From NCBI GenBank assembly GCA_950073835.1, contig CATMRP010000003.1, forward strand, positions 1 to 64,000: a stretch of DNA of 64,000 nucleotides, written 5' to 3'. The notes under the pieces are model-generated. The model made no database searches. It was not told where the DNA came from and was given only the letters and a program-made list of their open reading frames with translations. A program made the position numbers and the translations under genes. How positions within the stretch are numbered: the first letter of the stretch is position 1; each line of letters starts with the position of its first letter. Of this stretch, positions 56,797 to 64,000 are shown in pieces. This stretch comes from an uncultured Alteromonadaceae bacterium (GTDB lineage: Bacteria > Pseudomonadota > Gammaproteobacteria > Enterobacterales > Alteromonadaceae).

Positions 56797-56808
56797 GGGG
56801 GTTCTCCG

Positions 56809-57450
56809 TTATCTGGGGGGCTTACCAAAGCCAATCCAACTATTAAAGTTGCCTGCCACCACTATTTCGTCATTCTCAACTTTGAGCGGTAATGCGGGCA
56901 GGTTTCGCGGTGCTGGGCCGGCCATCACAACTCCACTGTCTTTGGGGTTAAACACAGACTGGTGGCACGGACACATGTAGTTTTCCTCGTCTGTCATCCA
57001 GCCGGTAACCGGGCAGCCAGCATGGGTACAGATGGCTGAATAAGCCACCACACCACTTGCCGATAGTGCCTTGGTGTCATTGGACAGCTTGCTCTCGGGG
57101 AGCTTTTGCAGCAGCACCTGGTTGTAGCGCGAGCCGTCGCGGACAATGTTATTCTGCGCGTCGTAGGGCAAAATTAGCTGTTGTTTGTCGAGTTCGGCCA
57201 AATCGGATAGTTTTATAATCTGGCCGCGTTTGCTTTTACTGAAATACGTCAATCGGTCGCCGGGTTGTGGTGGCAGTCGCTCAGGTCGGTTCTGAGCAGC
57301 TGACAGCTTGCCGCTGACAGAGAGGTTGGCAATAGGAATGGCAAAGGCCAGGTACTTCAGCATGTCCCGACGAAAGCCATTATCTGGTCCATCATAATCC
57401 GCCTGGCAGCACCGGGATTGCCTGGCATTGTCAGATGTACGATTTGTCAT
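56809..57450 (-). CDS. Secreted Rieske [2Fe-2S] protein
   Basis: A 213-aa Rieske protein. The ATG at 57450 (MTNRTSDNARQ) follows AAGG; earlier in-frame codons are not conserved. Cys and His ligands are intact: CTHAGCP and CPCHQSVF, with the usual spacing. The N-terminal segment (FRRDMLKYLAFAIPIANLSVS) looks like a Tat-like signal anchor, though the twin-Arg (FRRD) is not ideal. It resembles a bc1 Rieske subunit, but no cytochrome b or c1 gene is present. Probable role: electron transfer from the PQQ dehydrogenase (inference). Confidence 0.9.
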   Translation of the reverse strand: MTNRTSDNARQSRCCQADYDGPDNGFRRDMLKYLAFAIPIANLSVSGKLSAAQNRPERLPPQPGDRLTYFSKSKRGQIIKLSDLAELDKQQLILPYDAQNNIVRDGSRYNQVLLQKLPESKLSNDTKALSASGVVAYSAICTHAGCPVTGWMTDEENYMCPCHQSVFNPKDSGVVMAGPAPRNLPALPLKVENDEIVVAGNFNSWIGFGKPPR

Positions 57451-57543
57451 AGGATACCTTCTTACTTCTTTATTGAATCTGTTTATGTACAACGAACCTG
57501 GAAGCCGGCGCCAATGCGCCGACTTTCGTGACCTCAAAAAGGC

Positions 57544-59340
57544 CTAATCCGGCAGTGCAAAGACCCAGATCACCCCGCCCTCAGGGACATCTGCGATCCA
57601 TTCACCAGATTCATCTTTGTCGGCCAGAACACTGTTGGTCCAGTGTGCGTCTACGCCATAGCCAGCGGTAATAGCGATATATTGCTTACCATCAACTTCA
57701 TAGCTCACAGGGGGCGCAATGGCCGTTGAGTTAAGCGGGAATTCCCACAATACTTCGCCGCTTTCGGCGTCAAAGGCGCGTAGTATCCGGTCGTTAGTAC
57801 CAGCACCAAACACAATGCCGCCTGCTGTCGATAGCACAGGGCCCCAGTTCATGGTTTTGCCAAAGTCGTGTTGCCAGACTTTTTCGCGGGAATTGATATT
57901 CCAGGCCTGAAGTTGACCTACACCCTTGTTAGGGTCATCAAGGTAAACATCGAGGTCGGGAATATCGATGCCAGCCCAGAATTGCCCGGATGCAGGTTCA
58001 ACATCATCCTGAAATTTGCCGAGGAATGAGTTACATACGTTGTCATTGGCCGGCACATAAACCATGCCGGTTTGCGGATTATAAGACTCGTAAGGCCAGT
58101 TTTTACCGCCCCACAGACTAGGGCAGTAATCCACCCGTTTACCCGTGACCGGAACATGATCATAGTCGTAGGTAGGGCGACCGGTTTTTTTATTGAGCGA
58201 CTTAAAGGCGTTATTTTTAACAAAGGGTTTGCCTTCAACATAACCTATTTCACCGTCGTCACTGCGCTCCAGCCAATACATGTAGCCATTACGCTGAGGT
58301 GAGACCAGGCCCTTAACCGTTTTGCCATTTTGTTTAAAATTAACCAGCATTGGTGCATTCATGGCGGCCCAGTCCCATGAATCATTGTAATGGTACTGGA
58401 AATGGCCTTTGATCTTTCCGTTGTCCGGGTCCATGGCAATCGATGAAGCCACATAAAGGTTATCCCCGGGACGCTGATCACCGAGCCATGGTGAGCCGTT
58501 ACCCACTCCCCAGTAAAGTATGTCGGCCTCTGGATCGTAGTTACCCGGCATCCACATGCTTCCGCCACCATATTTCCATGCGTCGGGGCGTTTTCCTTGT
58601 TTTTTCCAGGTTTCATGACCTGGCTCCCCCGGACCTGGCACGCTGTATGTGCGCCATGCCTGTTCACAGGTTTCGGCGTCCATCGCTTCTAAAAAGCCCC
58701 GCACGCCATACTCGCCGCCAGACGGGCCGACCAGTATTTTGCCTTTCACCGGAGTGGGCGCCGAGGTGATATAAGCACCGATACTCCAGTCACCAATCTG
58801 CGCCTGACAAATGCGTTCCCCGGTTTTGGCATCCAGCGCATTCAAAGTGCCATCAAGTCCGGCGACATAGACTTTGTCGTCCCATAAGGCAATGCCGCGG
58901 CTGGTGTTATGCATCACCGACAGATCATAAGGATTGTCATGCTTATAGCGCCAGTAAACCTGCCCGGTTTTGGCATTCAAAGCGATCACGTGATTGTAGG
59001 GTGTTGATACAAACATGACGCCATTATTGACCTGGGCGGGTGCCTCATGGCCGGAGTCCAGGTTGGTGGAGTAGGTCCAGACAGGTGTGAGCTTTTTAAC
59101 ATTCTTTTTATTAATTTGCTGAAGTTCACTGAACATCCAGCCTTCGTAATTCCCTTTGGGTAGCAACCAATCTTTGGGGTTTGCTTCGTTTAACCGCTTT
59201 TGCGTGACAGGTGTGTAGTCTTCAATTTCTTTTGTTAGCTTGGTCAGACCGGCGGCTGATGCATATGAGCTAACCATGATACCTGCTAACCCCAGACAGC
59301 AACTAAGGTAGCTCAGGTGTGGAGCACTAGTTTTTTTCAT
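57544..59340 (-). CDS. PQQ-dependent alcohol dehydrogenase (quinoprotein, type I)
   Basis: A 598-aa periplasmic quinoprotein with an eight-bladed propeller and signal peptide (1-30, ASAAG). Propeller W motifs recur (ALNAKTGQVYWR, ALDAKTGERIC, AFDAESGEVLWEF). Metal and active-site positions: Glu210 in GGEYGVRG, Asn281 in GNGSPW, and Asp323 in SWDWAAMN. Asp-Trp-Ala lacks the second Asp of lanthanide enzymes, so Ca2+ is expected. The usual adjacent Cys pair is replaced by MHNTSRG (143-149). No haem domain follows, so a separate acceptor is needed. It is the first gene of the operon. Confidence 0.93.
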   Translation of the reverse strand: MKKTSAPHLSYLSCCLGLAGIMVSSYASAAGLTKLTKEIEDYTPVTQKRLNEANPKDWLLPKGNYEGWMFSELQQINKKNVKKLTPVWTYSTNLDSGHEAPAQVNNGVMFVSTPYNHVIALNAKTGQVYWRYKHDNPYDLSVMHNTSRGIALWDDKVYVAGLDGTLNALDAKTGERICQAQIGDWSIGAYITSAPTPVKGKILVGPSGGEYGVRGFLEAMDAETCEQAWRTYSVPGPGEPGHETWKKQGKRPDAWKYGGGSMWMPGNYDPEADILYWGVGNGSPWLGDQRPGDNLYVASSIAMDPDNGKIKGHFQYHYNDSWDWAAMNAPMLVNFKQNGKTVKGLVSPQRNGYMYWLERSDDGEIGYVEGKPFVKNNAFKSLNKKTGRPTYDYDHVPVTGKRVDYCPSLWGGKNWPYESYNPQTGMVYVPANDNVCNSFLGKFQDDVEPASGQFWAGIDIPDLDVYLDDPNKGVGQLQAWNINSREKVWQHDFGKTMNWGPVLSTAGGIVFGAGTNDRILRAFDAESGEVLWEFPLNSTAIAPPVSYEVDGKQYIAITAGYGVDAHWTNSVLADKDESGEWIADVPEGGVIWVFALPD

Positions 59341-59875
59341 TTTTTACCTCTGAAAGTCGTTTTGTTCGAGCAGAATGCCTAAATCAATTAACATGCCAAT
59401 AACATTCCCCAATGGTTATATTCTTAATATGTTGATTTTTAAAAGGTTTATTGGGGCGTGCTGTTTCGTTGAAAAAAGTAAGTACAGAAAGTCGTTTGAG
59501 TGAAGAAACACCTGTCGCAGCGTTAGTGCAACAATGAGACACTTTTCGGTTGCGGTTGGCAGACTCGCACTTACCAATATTTGCCGAGCCGTTTTGCCGC
59601 ACCTTCCCTGCAGGGCTTTTAGCTACTAAGTAATAACACTTAAAAAACAATAAGTGATTGTATTTGTTTTATTTTTCTCTTTGTTTGATGGGGGGCGGCA
59701 AACGGATCCACATCAATGTGGCGGTAAATACAAGAAAAAATACAAATTTGAAAAAAATGTTACAAAAATTGCATCATTACGTTAATTTGATAAGGTGTTG
59801 AATAGTTGACCAGGGGAATTTCCTGATGCTGCTAGTACATTGCCTGCAATAAACTAAGAACGGAGTACGACGGTA
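59341..59875. other. Divergent intergenic region between the quinoprotein operon and its likely activator
   Basis: This 535-bp AT-rich region has no convincing gene; an 88-codon frame at 59384-59650 on the minus strand lacks any ribosome site or family. It should hold the promoters of both divergent units. Candidate elements are the GG-N10-GC pair at 59395-59408 and the upstream TGCAAC (59527) and GTTGCG (59549) half-sites. Confidence 0.6.
59395..59408 (-). promoter_or_regulatory. Weak candidate sigma-54 promoter of the quinoprotein operon
   Basis: Read leftward, GGAATGTTATTGGC has the invariant GG-N10-GC. It lies 55 bp before the quinoprotein ATG, almost the same distance as the porin promoter (53 bp). 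The -24 part (GGAA) departs from the GGCA consensus, so this is tentative. Confidence 0.35.
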
Positions 59876-61870
59876 ATGATGAAACAAACTTCGCAATCTA
59901 TGGACGTTAGTGGTGCTGAAACATTTATGTCGGCCGAATTTCAGCTTCGAAATATTCAGCCGACAGAACCGATTTCCCGCTCATGGCAACGTAGCTTGCT
60001 AAAGCACGGCCTTGATCCGCATGCGACCAATGAGGTTGAAGTTTTATCGTCCTCAGAGATGCGATTGCAATTGCAGCAACAGGAAGACTATTTAAATATT
60101 GCCCGGCAGGGGCTAACTGGTTTATCCAAGCGAATTTCCGATGCAGGCTACTCGGTAGTGCTAACCGATGCTACAGGGTTAACCCTGGCGACAAATCTAC
60201 CTGATCGGGAAAAAGTCCGCAGCAAAGAATCCGGATTACTCATCGGGGCGCGTTGGGCGGAAGATCAGGTAGGTACCAATGGTATTGGTACCTGTCTGGT
60301 TGAAAAAGAGTCGATTATTATTCACCGGGATGAGCACTTTTATCCCAGTCACAGAGACTTAAGTTGTTCCGTTACCCCTATATTTGATCCAATGGGGGAA
60401 TTACGTGGCTGCCTGAACGCGTCATGTCTTGGCGCTGACAAAAACAGAAGCAGCCAGTTTATGACGCTGCAAATGGTCATGATGTACGGTCGAATGATTG
60501 AAAACAGTTATTTTCGCAAGACCTATCGTAATCAAATGACGTTGAATATCCGTCCGGCGGAAAGCTTTTTCGATTTGGCGCAGGAGCAGCTATTAGCGGT
60601 TAACGAAAGAGGCGTTATCACCGGGGCAAATCGTTCGTCATTTTTTGAATACTCGTCACTGCTGCCAACTGATCAACTGCTACCGGGGAGCCGGTTACAA
60701 GATATCATTGGTATTTCTATTGATGAGTTACTTACCAAAACAAACGGCGGTAGCAATGTTATAAAGGTTTATTCGCCGCTATTACTGGAAGAGATTGAAC
60801 TGGCATTGCGGGTGCCTGGTTCCCGGTCGGTGGCGTCTGCATCGGTTCGGACTGCTGCTAAAGCAGCCTCTCCCTTAACGTCAGGAAAGCATCCTTCACT
60901 GAACGAGTTAGGTGGTGAAGATCCACGGATGCAAAGAATCGCGCGACAGGTTCTGCAAGTTATTGATAAAGACATTCCAATTCTAATTACCGGCGAGACC
61001 GGCACGGGTAAGGAAGCCTTTGCCAGGGCAATCCATGATGCCAGTGCACGGGCCGACGGTGCCTTTATCGCATTAAATTGCGCTGCCATTCCTGAAACGT
61101 TGATAGAAAGTGAGCTATTTGGTTATCGCAGCGGCAGTTTCACTGGCGCCAATAAAAATGGTATGAAGGGCAAGCTGGAACTGGCCAATGGCGGAACCCT
61201 GTTTTTAGATGAAATTGGCGATATGCCTGTGCAACTGCAAACACGCTTGCTACGTGTGTTGGCAGAACGGGAAACAATGCCATTAGGTGCCACCGAGCCG
61301 ACGGCTTTGGACTTACAGGTTATTTCTGCCACCCACCAGGATCTGCGAGCGCGTATAGACCAAAAGGAGTTTCGGGAAGACTTTTACTACCGCCTCAATG
61401 GCATGGCTCTGAAACTGCCACCGCTAAGGGAGCGTACTGATAAATCGGCTATTATTGCCAATGTAGTAAGACGGGAGCTACAGCACTTGGGTGATTATCA
61501 AATTGATGAAAAGGCTCGCCAGGCTCTGGAAATGTATCACTGGCCTGGCAACATACGCCAGCTAATGAGCGTGTTGAAATATGCCGCTGCGGTGAGCGAA
61601 AACAATTTGATAACGCTTGATAGTTTGCCAGATGAGATTCTCGATCATCATTCGCTGGATACGTTAGATACGGAGCAAGAGACTGGCGTTGTCAAACAAA
61701 AGGCTTTGTCTAAGTATGCAGGCAGTCACGAAGGTCAGTTATTATTAGACACGTTAAAAAAACACCGGTGGAATATTACAACGGTGTCAGAAGAGCTCAG
61801 TATTTGCCGTTCAACGGTCTACCGAAAAATGAAAAAATACAATATTGTACAGCCTAACGATATTTACTAA
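59876..61870 (+). CDS. AcoR-type sigma-54-dependent transcriptional activator
   Basis: A 664-aa enhancer-binding protein. A GAF-like sensor (about 75-215) is followed by a linker, then an AAA+ domain (about 345-570) and a C-terminal Fis-type HTH (about 625-660, WNITTVSEELSICRSTVYRKMKKY). Walker A is GETGTGKE (373-380) and Walker B GGTLFLDEIGDM. The sigma-54 contact loop reads GSFTGA (420-425) where most have GAFTGA. AcoR relatives respond to alcohols, acetoin and similar compounds. It is divergent from the quinoprotein operon and upstream of a porin with a sigma-54 promoter, which it likely controls. GGAG precedes tandem ATG codons. Confidence 0.92.
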   Translation: MMKQTSQSMDVSGAETFMSAEFQLRNIQPTEPISRSWQRSLLKHGLDPHATNEVEVLSSSEMRLQLQQQEDYLNIARQGLTGLSKRISDAGYSVVLTDATGLTLATNLPDREKVRSKESGLLIGARWAEDQVGTNGIGTCLVEKESIIIHRDEHFYPSHRDLSCSVTPIFDPMGELRGCLNASCLGADKNRSSQFMTLQMVMMYGRMIENSYFRKTYRNQMTLNIRPAESFFDLAQEQLLAVNERGVITGANRSSFFEYSSLLPTDQLLPGSRLQDIIGISIDELLTKTNGGSNVIKVYSPLLLEEIELALRVPGSRSVASASVRTAAKAASPLTSGKHPSLNELGGEDPRMQRIARQVLQVIDKDIPILITGETGTGKEAFARAIHDASARADGAFIALNCAAIPETLIESELFGYRSGSFTGANKNGMKGKLELANGGTLFLDEIGDMPVQLQTRLLRVLAERETMPLGATEPTALDLQVISATHQDLRARIDQKEFREDFYYRLNGMALKLPPLRERTDKSAIIANVVRRELQHLGDYQIDEKARQALEMYHWPGNIRQLMSVLKYAAAVSENNLITLDSLPDEILDHHSLDTLDTEQETGVVKQKALSKYAGSHEGQLLLDTLKKHRWNITTVSEELSICRSTVYRKMKKYNIVQPNDIY

Positions 61871-61891
61871 TAATCTGAGTTTTATTATTTG

Positions 61892-61927
61892 AACCGTTAA
61901 TTGTCGAAAGGTAATTAACGGTTTTTT
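61892..61927 (+). terminator. Rho-independent terminator after the activator gene
   Basis: AACCGTTAATT and AATTAACGGTT form an 11-bp stem with a 10-base loop, followed by TTTTT. It separates the activator from the porin transcript. Confidence 0.88.
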
Positions 61928-61944
61928 ATTGCCGTAATTAATTG

Positions 61945-61960
61945 TTGCATTATGCTGCAA
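61945..61960. promoter_or_regulatory. Inverted repeat, possible upstream activator site for the porin
   Basis: TTGCA-TTATGC-TGCAA is a perfect 5-bp-arm palindrome about 117-132 bp upstream of the sigma-54 promoter, the usual distance for an enhancer. Binding by the adjacent activator is inferred. Confidence 0.45.
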
Positions 61961-62076
61961 TTGGCGTGCGACACTAGTTTAATTTTTAAGAAAAATAATT
62001 TTTCTATAAAGTCCGAATTGATTTAAAATTCCTTTTAAATTAATGGTTAAACTTAATTTTTACAATTTAATTACAA

Positions 62077-62092
62077 TGGCATGTTCTTTGCC
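62077..62092 (+). promoter_or_regulatory. Sigma-54 (-24/-12) promoter of the porin gene
   Basis: TGGCATGTTCTTTGCC matches TGGCA-N6-TTGC with the invariant GG-N10-GC spacing. The transcript should start near 62103, about 40 bp before the porin ATG. Confidence 0.85.
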
Positions 62093-62143
62093 ATCCCTTA
62101 TTTGCGAATGAATGTTTAAATTCCAAACAGGGGACACAATGAA

Positions 62144-63349
62144 ATGCAGTTTAATAAAATAGTACTAGCCACTTCTGCCTTAGCGCTGACTTATTTTAGT
62201 CCGGCTTCTGTTGCGCAGGAAAAAAGCCGGATTCAGTTGTCTGGTGCGGTGATGCAAAGTTGGCAGGCGGGGATGGAAGTCGACGGCGCAGCGGCGGACC
62301 CGGGCAATGCTAACACTGACTCTGGTTTTCATCGTTTGCGCTTTGCGTTAAATATTAATGCGCAGTTGACAGACAAGCTATCCGTTTTTGCCGAACTCGC
62401 CGAGGAACCCAACGACTGGAATAACGGCAGCGCTGCTATCAGCCAGGATTTAGCGTGGATACAGTATCAGATTAATCAGGAGGTGGGCGTCAGGCTGGGT
62501 AATATGATCGCTACCACGCAGAACTTCCTGCGCTACTCTGATGGTGCGGCAGTGCAAAGCAACCCATTTGTTGGCAATAGCCTGGTTGACATGATCACCG
62601 CAGAAGAAGGATTGTGGCTATATGGGGTACATAAACTGGCAGGCGGCAGCAGTATTACCTGGGACGGTACGTTGTCGACCCCGGACTTTTTCGCGGACTT
62701 TTCTGACGGACGAGGATACAACTACGGCTTACGCGGGACCTATAATTTAAGCAATGGTTTATCGTTTGCCGCAGGTGTTTTTTCCACCAATCATGAAATG
62801 AGTGCTGTAGAAGGGAAGACCGCTGGCTCGTTGATTGCTGTGGGAGACGGCGATAACTATCAGTTTGCCAGTTCGGCTCCGAATGCCAGAGTAACCCACC
62901 CGTTGATTGTGCCGGGCGTTGACGCCTTTATCTGGCAGGCTGATGTCCAATACATGACCGATACAGTTATGTTTCATGCCTTGTACGGGAGTGCAAAAGA
63001 CGATTATAGCTGGGAAAATGGCCAGGGGGCGTTTCAAACCAGCTATGTAGAACAGGAATCTGAAATGAAGTTTTGGTCTGTAGAAGGGCGCTATATGATT
63101 AATTCAGAGTTTTATGTTGCGGCCCGTTACGCCGAATCAGATAACGAAAGTGTTGGTATTACTGGCAATAACACCGCAAGCCGTTTGCAGTTGGGCGGCG
63201 GCTGGTGGATGAATGATTTCACGTTATTCAAAGCTGAATATGTTACGCAAGAGGAAGAACAGTATTCCGGAGGCGGTACTGCAGCATTCGGTGCTGCTGG
63301 TGGAGCAGAGTGGGACGGTATTATCGTTGAGATCTCAGTGACGTTTTAA
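62144..63349 (+). CDS. Outer-membrane porin, sigma-54 controlled
   Basis: A 401-aa beta-barrel porin. Signal peptide 1-24 (ASVAQEK); the first strand is SRIQLSGAVMQSWQAGMEVDG. Many alternating strands follow, and the chain ends VEISVTF, with the C-terminal Phe of a BAM substrate. It resembles porins of substrate-specific uptake loci, and its position suggests it admits the alcohol or its precursor (inference). AGGGG lies 10 bases before the ATG at 62144. An out-of-frame ATG at 62139 is closer to that site and would give only a heptapeptide. Confidence 0.88.
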   Translation: MQFNKIVLATSALALTYFSPASVAQEKSRIQLSGAVMQSWQAGMEVDGAAADPGNANTDSGFHRLRFALNINAQLTDKLSVFAELAEEPNDWNNGSAAISQDLAWIQYQINQEVGVRLGNMIATTQNFLRYSDGAAVQSNPFVGNSLVDMITAEEGLWLYGVHKLAGGSSITWDGTLSTPDFFADFSDGRGYNYGLRGTYNLSNGLSFAAGVFSTNHEMSAVEGKTAGSLIAVGDGDNYQFASSAPNARVTHPLIVPGVDAFIWQADVQYMTDTVMFHALYGSAKDDYSWENGQGAFQTSYVEQESEMKFWSVEGRYMINSEFYVAARYAESDNESVGITGNNTASRLQLGGGWWMNDFTLFKAEYVTQEEEQYSGGGTAAFGAAGGAEWDGIIVEISVTF

Positions 63350-63375
63350 TCTGTTCATTGCTTTGTGAGTATATA

Positions 63376-63407
63376 AAAAGCCGCAGCATCACCTGCGGTT
63401 TTTTTAA
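63376..63407 (+). terminator. Rho-independent terminator after the porin gene
   Basis: CCGCAG-CATCAC-CTGCGG followed by nine T, with an A run before the stem, so it may also work for the opposite strand gene that ends at 63416. Confidence 0.9.
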
Positions 63408-63415
63408 TTTTAAAT

Positions 63416-63793
63416 TTAATTGTTTATAAATATAACGTGATTATTTCTGGCGTTGTTAACTGATAATCTAATACTATTTTGAGGGGGGGAGGCCTGAGTC
63501 TTCTGAAAAAAATAATCAGCTTCTTCCACTGATGAATAAATATCTATTGAATTGATTATTAAAAAGGCGTTTTCGTCAAATGAATTGTCAGGTTTTTGCT
63601 CAGTAAAAAAAGTTAGTGAATCTTCGATGGCTAATTTACATAACACTAACTCTGCTCTCTTCATGTCAAAGTTAGCTGGAATTTTTGTGCTGAGTATTTC
63701 AATTGTCTGCTGGTTAACTGAATTGGTGTATGGGCAGTTAATTTCAAAAATAGGTATGTGAATTCGGCTCAGTTTCTTTTTTAATCTGGTCAT
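63416..63793 (-). CDS. Hypothetical protein
   Basis: A 125-aa protein of unknown function. It starts basic (MTRLKKKLSRIHIPIFEINC) and has no clear membrane helix or signal peptide. Segments such as ENAFLIINSIDIYSSVEEADYFF suggest a small alpha/beta domain. Its composition is AT-rich. It ends convergently with the porin near the shared hairpin. It could be real but poorly conserved; no neighbour suggests a role. No gene is seen from 63794 to the window end. Confidence 0.5.
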   Translation of the reverse strand: MTRLKKKLSRIHIPIFEINCPYTNSVNQQTIEILSTKIPANFDMKRAELVLCKLAIEDSLTFFTEQKPDNSFDENAFLIINSIDIYSSVEEADYFFQKTQASPPQNSIRLSVNNARNNHVIFINN

Positions 63794-64000
63794 GAATAAC
63801 TTTCACGTAAAATAGGCTATGGATACCGTTGAAAACTTTTTATAAATGCAGAGGCTAACGCTGTTTGTAACAGTAAAAATATAATATGAACTATGTGTTG
63901 TTAGTTTCATTTTCCTTTTGGCTGTCGTGAGACAGAGGGCAGCAGCCCTAACGTAACTGCTAGTAATTGTCGTGTCGGCAAAAAGCGCACTGTATAACGC

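Noticed and set aside
57544-59340. Lanthanide-dependent (XoxF/PedH-type) dehydrogenase
   Set aside because: The second Asp of the Asp-x-Asp motif is Ala here (Asp323-Trp-Ala325), as in calcium enzymes.
59384-59650. 88-codon frame in the divergent promoter region
   Set aside because: No ribosome site, no recognisable domain, and it occupies the region needed for the promoters of the quinoprotein operon.

Overview
The window looks like chromosomal DNA of a marine gammaproteobacterium of the Alteromonadales type (Alteromonas/Aestuariibacter-like). Support comes from the gene content and order: rrn operon end, imuA-imuB-dnaE2, slmA-coaBC-radC-rpmBG-mutM-coaD-kdkA, kbl-tdh, glpE-glpG-ubiA-ubiK-rep, DUF1820 and DUF3010 genes, several GGDEF/EAL proteins and a TonB receptor. 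This assignment rests on gene families only; no database search was run.

Layout. 1-550: the 3' end of a 23S rRNA gene, a 5S rRNA gene and the rrn terminator. 617-2969: a complete IS66-family insertion sequence with a perfect 8-bp target duplication. 3.2-5.7 kb: two paralogous periplasmic solute-binding proteins around a voltage-gated-type K+ channel. 5.8-11 kb: the mutagenic imuA-imuB-dnaE2 cassette behind a near-consensus LexA box. 11-22.8 kb: housekeeping genes (slmA, coaBC, radC, rpmB, rpmG, mutM, coaD, kdkA), with a yjbEFGH-like exopolysaccharide operon lying between radC and rpmB. 22.9-28.2 kb: a heptosyltransferase-like gene, then a PstS-like/outer-membrane-protein/GGDEF-EAL triad. 28.4-38.3 kb: threonine degradation (kbl-tdh), glpE-glpG, ubiA/ubiK, rep and a GAF-GAF-GGDEF-degenerate-EAL protein. 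38.4-40.6 kb: cytochrome c5, a serine-hydrolase-like protein and tRNA-Arg(CCG).

40.8-47.2 kb is accessory, defence-like DNA next to the tRNA. It holds an HNH nuclease and a C5-cytosine methyltransferase in one operon whose promoter carries a LexA box over its -10, a second HNH gene, a NERD protein, and hipBA with tandem palindromic operators. A conserved DUF3010 gene sits between the NERD gene and hipBA.

49.7-63.4 kb is the most interesting part. A six-gene operon on the minus strand encodes a PQQ-dependent alcohol dehydrogenase, a Rieske protein, a small secreted Cys-containing protein, a very large fusion of a MauG/cytochrome c peroxidase module with FG-GAP repeats and an ASPIC/UnbV domain, an FMN-dependent 2-hydroxyacid dehydrogenase, and a TonB receptor resembling the PQQ importer PqqU (YncD). 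A divergent AcoR-type sigma-54 activator and a porin with a textbook -24/-12 promoter complete the locus. The simplest reading (inference) is an inducible periplasmic alcohol or diol oxidation module in which the porin admits substrate, the receptor imports PQQ, and electrons leave through Rieske or di-haem carriers. No PQQ biosynthesis genes are present in the window.
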